NCBI RefSeq assembly: GCF_002979515.1
Contig: NZ_PCPA01000001.1
Span: 372,001 to 436,000, forward strand
Length of the DNA stretch: 64,000 bases
Direction: 5' to 3'
From: Microbacterium sp. MYb54
GTDB taxonomy: Bacteria; Actinomycetota; Actinomycetes; Actinomycetales; Microbacteriaceae
The notes under the pieces were generated by a model. It saw only the letters and a program-made list of their open reading frames with translations. It was not told the DNA's origin and did no database searches. This document shows, in pieces, positions 63,191 through 64,000 of this stretch. The first letter of the stretch is position 1; each line of letters opens with the position of its first letter. Made by a program: the position numbers and the translations under genes.

Positions 63191-64000
63191 AGGTCTCCCC
63201 CTCGTTCGTCGTCTCGTTCTCCTGCCAGCAGCAGGTACAGCACCGCCATGCGGACGGATACCCCGTTCGTGACCTGTTCCAGCACCGTCGAGCGGGGGGA
63301 ATCGGCTGCTTCCGAGGAGATCTCCAGTCCCCGGTTCATGGGTCCGGGGTGCATCACAATGCTACCTGCCGGAAGGCCTGCCACACGCCGCGCGTCCAGA
63401 CCCCAGCGACGGGAATACTCCCGCTCAGTCGGGAAATATGCGGCGTTCATCCGTTCCAGCTGGATGCGCAGCATCATCACCGCGTCCGGGTCTTCAGCCA
63501 GCGCCTGATCGAGGTCGTAGACGACGCGGACCGGCCAGAGGGACACGTTCTGCGGAACCAGGGTGGGCGGCGCGACCAGAGTGACCTCCGCGCCGAGCGT
63601 GGTGAGCAGCCAGACGTTGGAGCGGGCGACCCGCGAGTGCAGCACGTCGCCGACGATGACGACCCGCAGACCGCTGAGGTCGCGACCGCGGCTCTCGGCG
63701 CCGAAGCGGCGCTTGCGGATGGTGAATGCGTCGAGCAGTGCCTGCGTCGGGTGCTCGTGGGTGCCGTCGCCGGCATTGACCACACCGGCCGAGATCCAGC
63801 CGCTGGTGGCGAGGGTCTGCGGGGCGCCGGAGCCGGGATGGCGGACGACGACAGCGTCTGCGCCGATGGCCTCCAGCGTCTGCGCGGTGTCCTTCAGGCT
63901 CTCGCCCTTCGAGACGCTCGAGCCCTTCGCCGCGAAGTTGATGACGTCGGCGGAGAGCCGCTTGGCTGCGGCTTCGAATGAGATGCGCGTCCGGGTCGAG
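63187..64000 (-). CDS. pyrB: Aspartate carbamoyltransferase, 5' end outside the window
   Basis: About 271 codons are visible and the frame stays open to base 64000, so only the first 40-60 residues are missing. The carbamoyl phosphate site STRTRISFE lies at the very edge, followed by [21 protein letters not shown] and a C-terminal [11 protein letters not shown], all ATCase signatures. It makes carbamoyl aspartate. pyrR usually lies upstream but is beyond the window. Confidence 0.96.
   Translation of the reverse strand, partial: STRTRISFEAAAKRLSADVINFAAKGSSVSKGESLKDTAQTLEAIGADAVVVRHPGSGAPQTLATSGWISAGVVNAGDGTHEHPTQALLDAFTIRKRRFGAESRGRDLSGLRVVIVGDVLHSRVARSNVWLLTTLGAEVTLVAPPTLVPQNVSLWPVRVVYDLDQALAEDPDAVMMLRIQLERMNAAYFPTEREYSRRWGLDARRVAGLPAGSIVMHPGPMNRGLEISSEAADSPRSTVLEQVTNGVSVRMAVLYLLLAGERDDERGGDL

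Overview
This is a GC-rich, gene-dense chromosomal window from an actinobacterium. Gene content and order point to Microbacteriaceae, most likely Microbacterium or a close relative. Supporting markers are RbpA, the PafB/PafC pair beside TatA-TatC-HelY, ANTAR regulator PdtaR, an actinobacterial PriA without helicase motifs, HGxxPAAW and Trp-associated membrane proteins in the trp cluster, and an mIHF domain next to guanylate kinase. The family assignment is inference; no 16S gene is present. No gap between genes exceeds about 125 bp.

Region 1 (1-7806): end of an FKBP isomerase, the DNA-damage regulators PafB and PafC, the twin-arginine translocase TatA/TatC, the Ski2-like helicase HelY, lipoprotein N-acyltransferase Lnt, and convergent RbpA. 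Region 2 (7931-11671): NfeD, SPFH and GDPD genes in one membrane-linked operon, then an unusual SDR and an HdeD-like membrane protein.

Region 3 (11812-27258) is accessory. A coupled AraC-VOC-UvrA-like cassette comes first. After it come short, strand-switching units: a methyltransferase, a Tat-exported amidase, a HIT protein, a P-loop kinase, an SMI1/KNR4 protein, two GNATs, a VOC protein, two MFS transporters, an SGNH hydrolase paired with a cysteine-less FGE-like protein, an LLM oxidoreductase and a DUF885 hydrolase. Many of these genes appear to be leaderless, with a -10 box 6-7 nt before the start codon.

Region 4 (27300-33803): polA, a thioesterase, a GNAT, PdtaR, tRNA-Leu(CAA) and two alpha/beta hydrolases. 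Region 5 (33884-64000) runs entirely on the minus strand and holds core metabolism. Read in transcription order it is pyrB-pyrC-(PH-like)-carA-carB-pyrF-(mIHF-gmk), rpoZ, metK-priA-fmt-rsmB-rpe-hisE-hisG-hisF-hisI-(Trp membrane protein)-(HGxxPAAW)-trpC-trpB-trpA-lgt, gltB-gltD, pyk. Many neighbours overlap by 1-8 bp, which implies translational coupling. It covers pyrimidine nucleotides, GMP kinase, SAM, histidine, tryptophan, glutamate and glycolysis.

The most notable feature is a single open reading frame joining a mycobacterial-IHF-type DNA-binding domain to guanylate kinase. Two genes commonly found in these clusters, trpE and coaBC, are absent from their expected slots. No CRISPR array, insertion sequence, prophage, rRNA gene or replication origin was seen.
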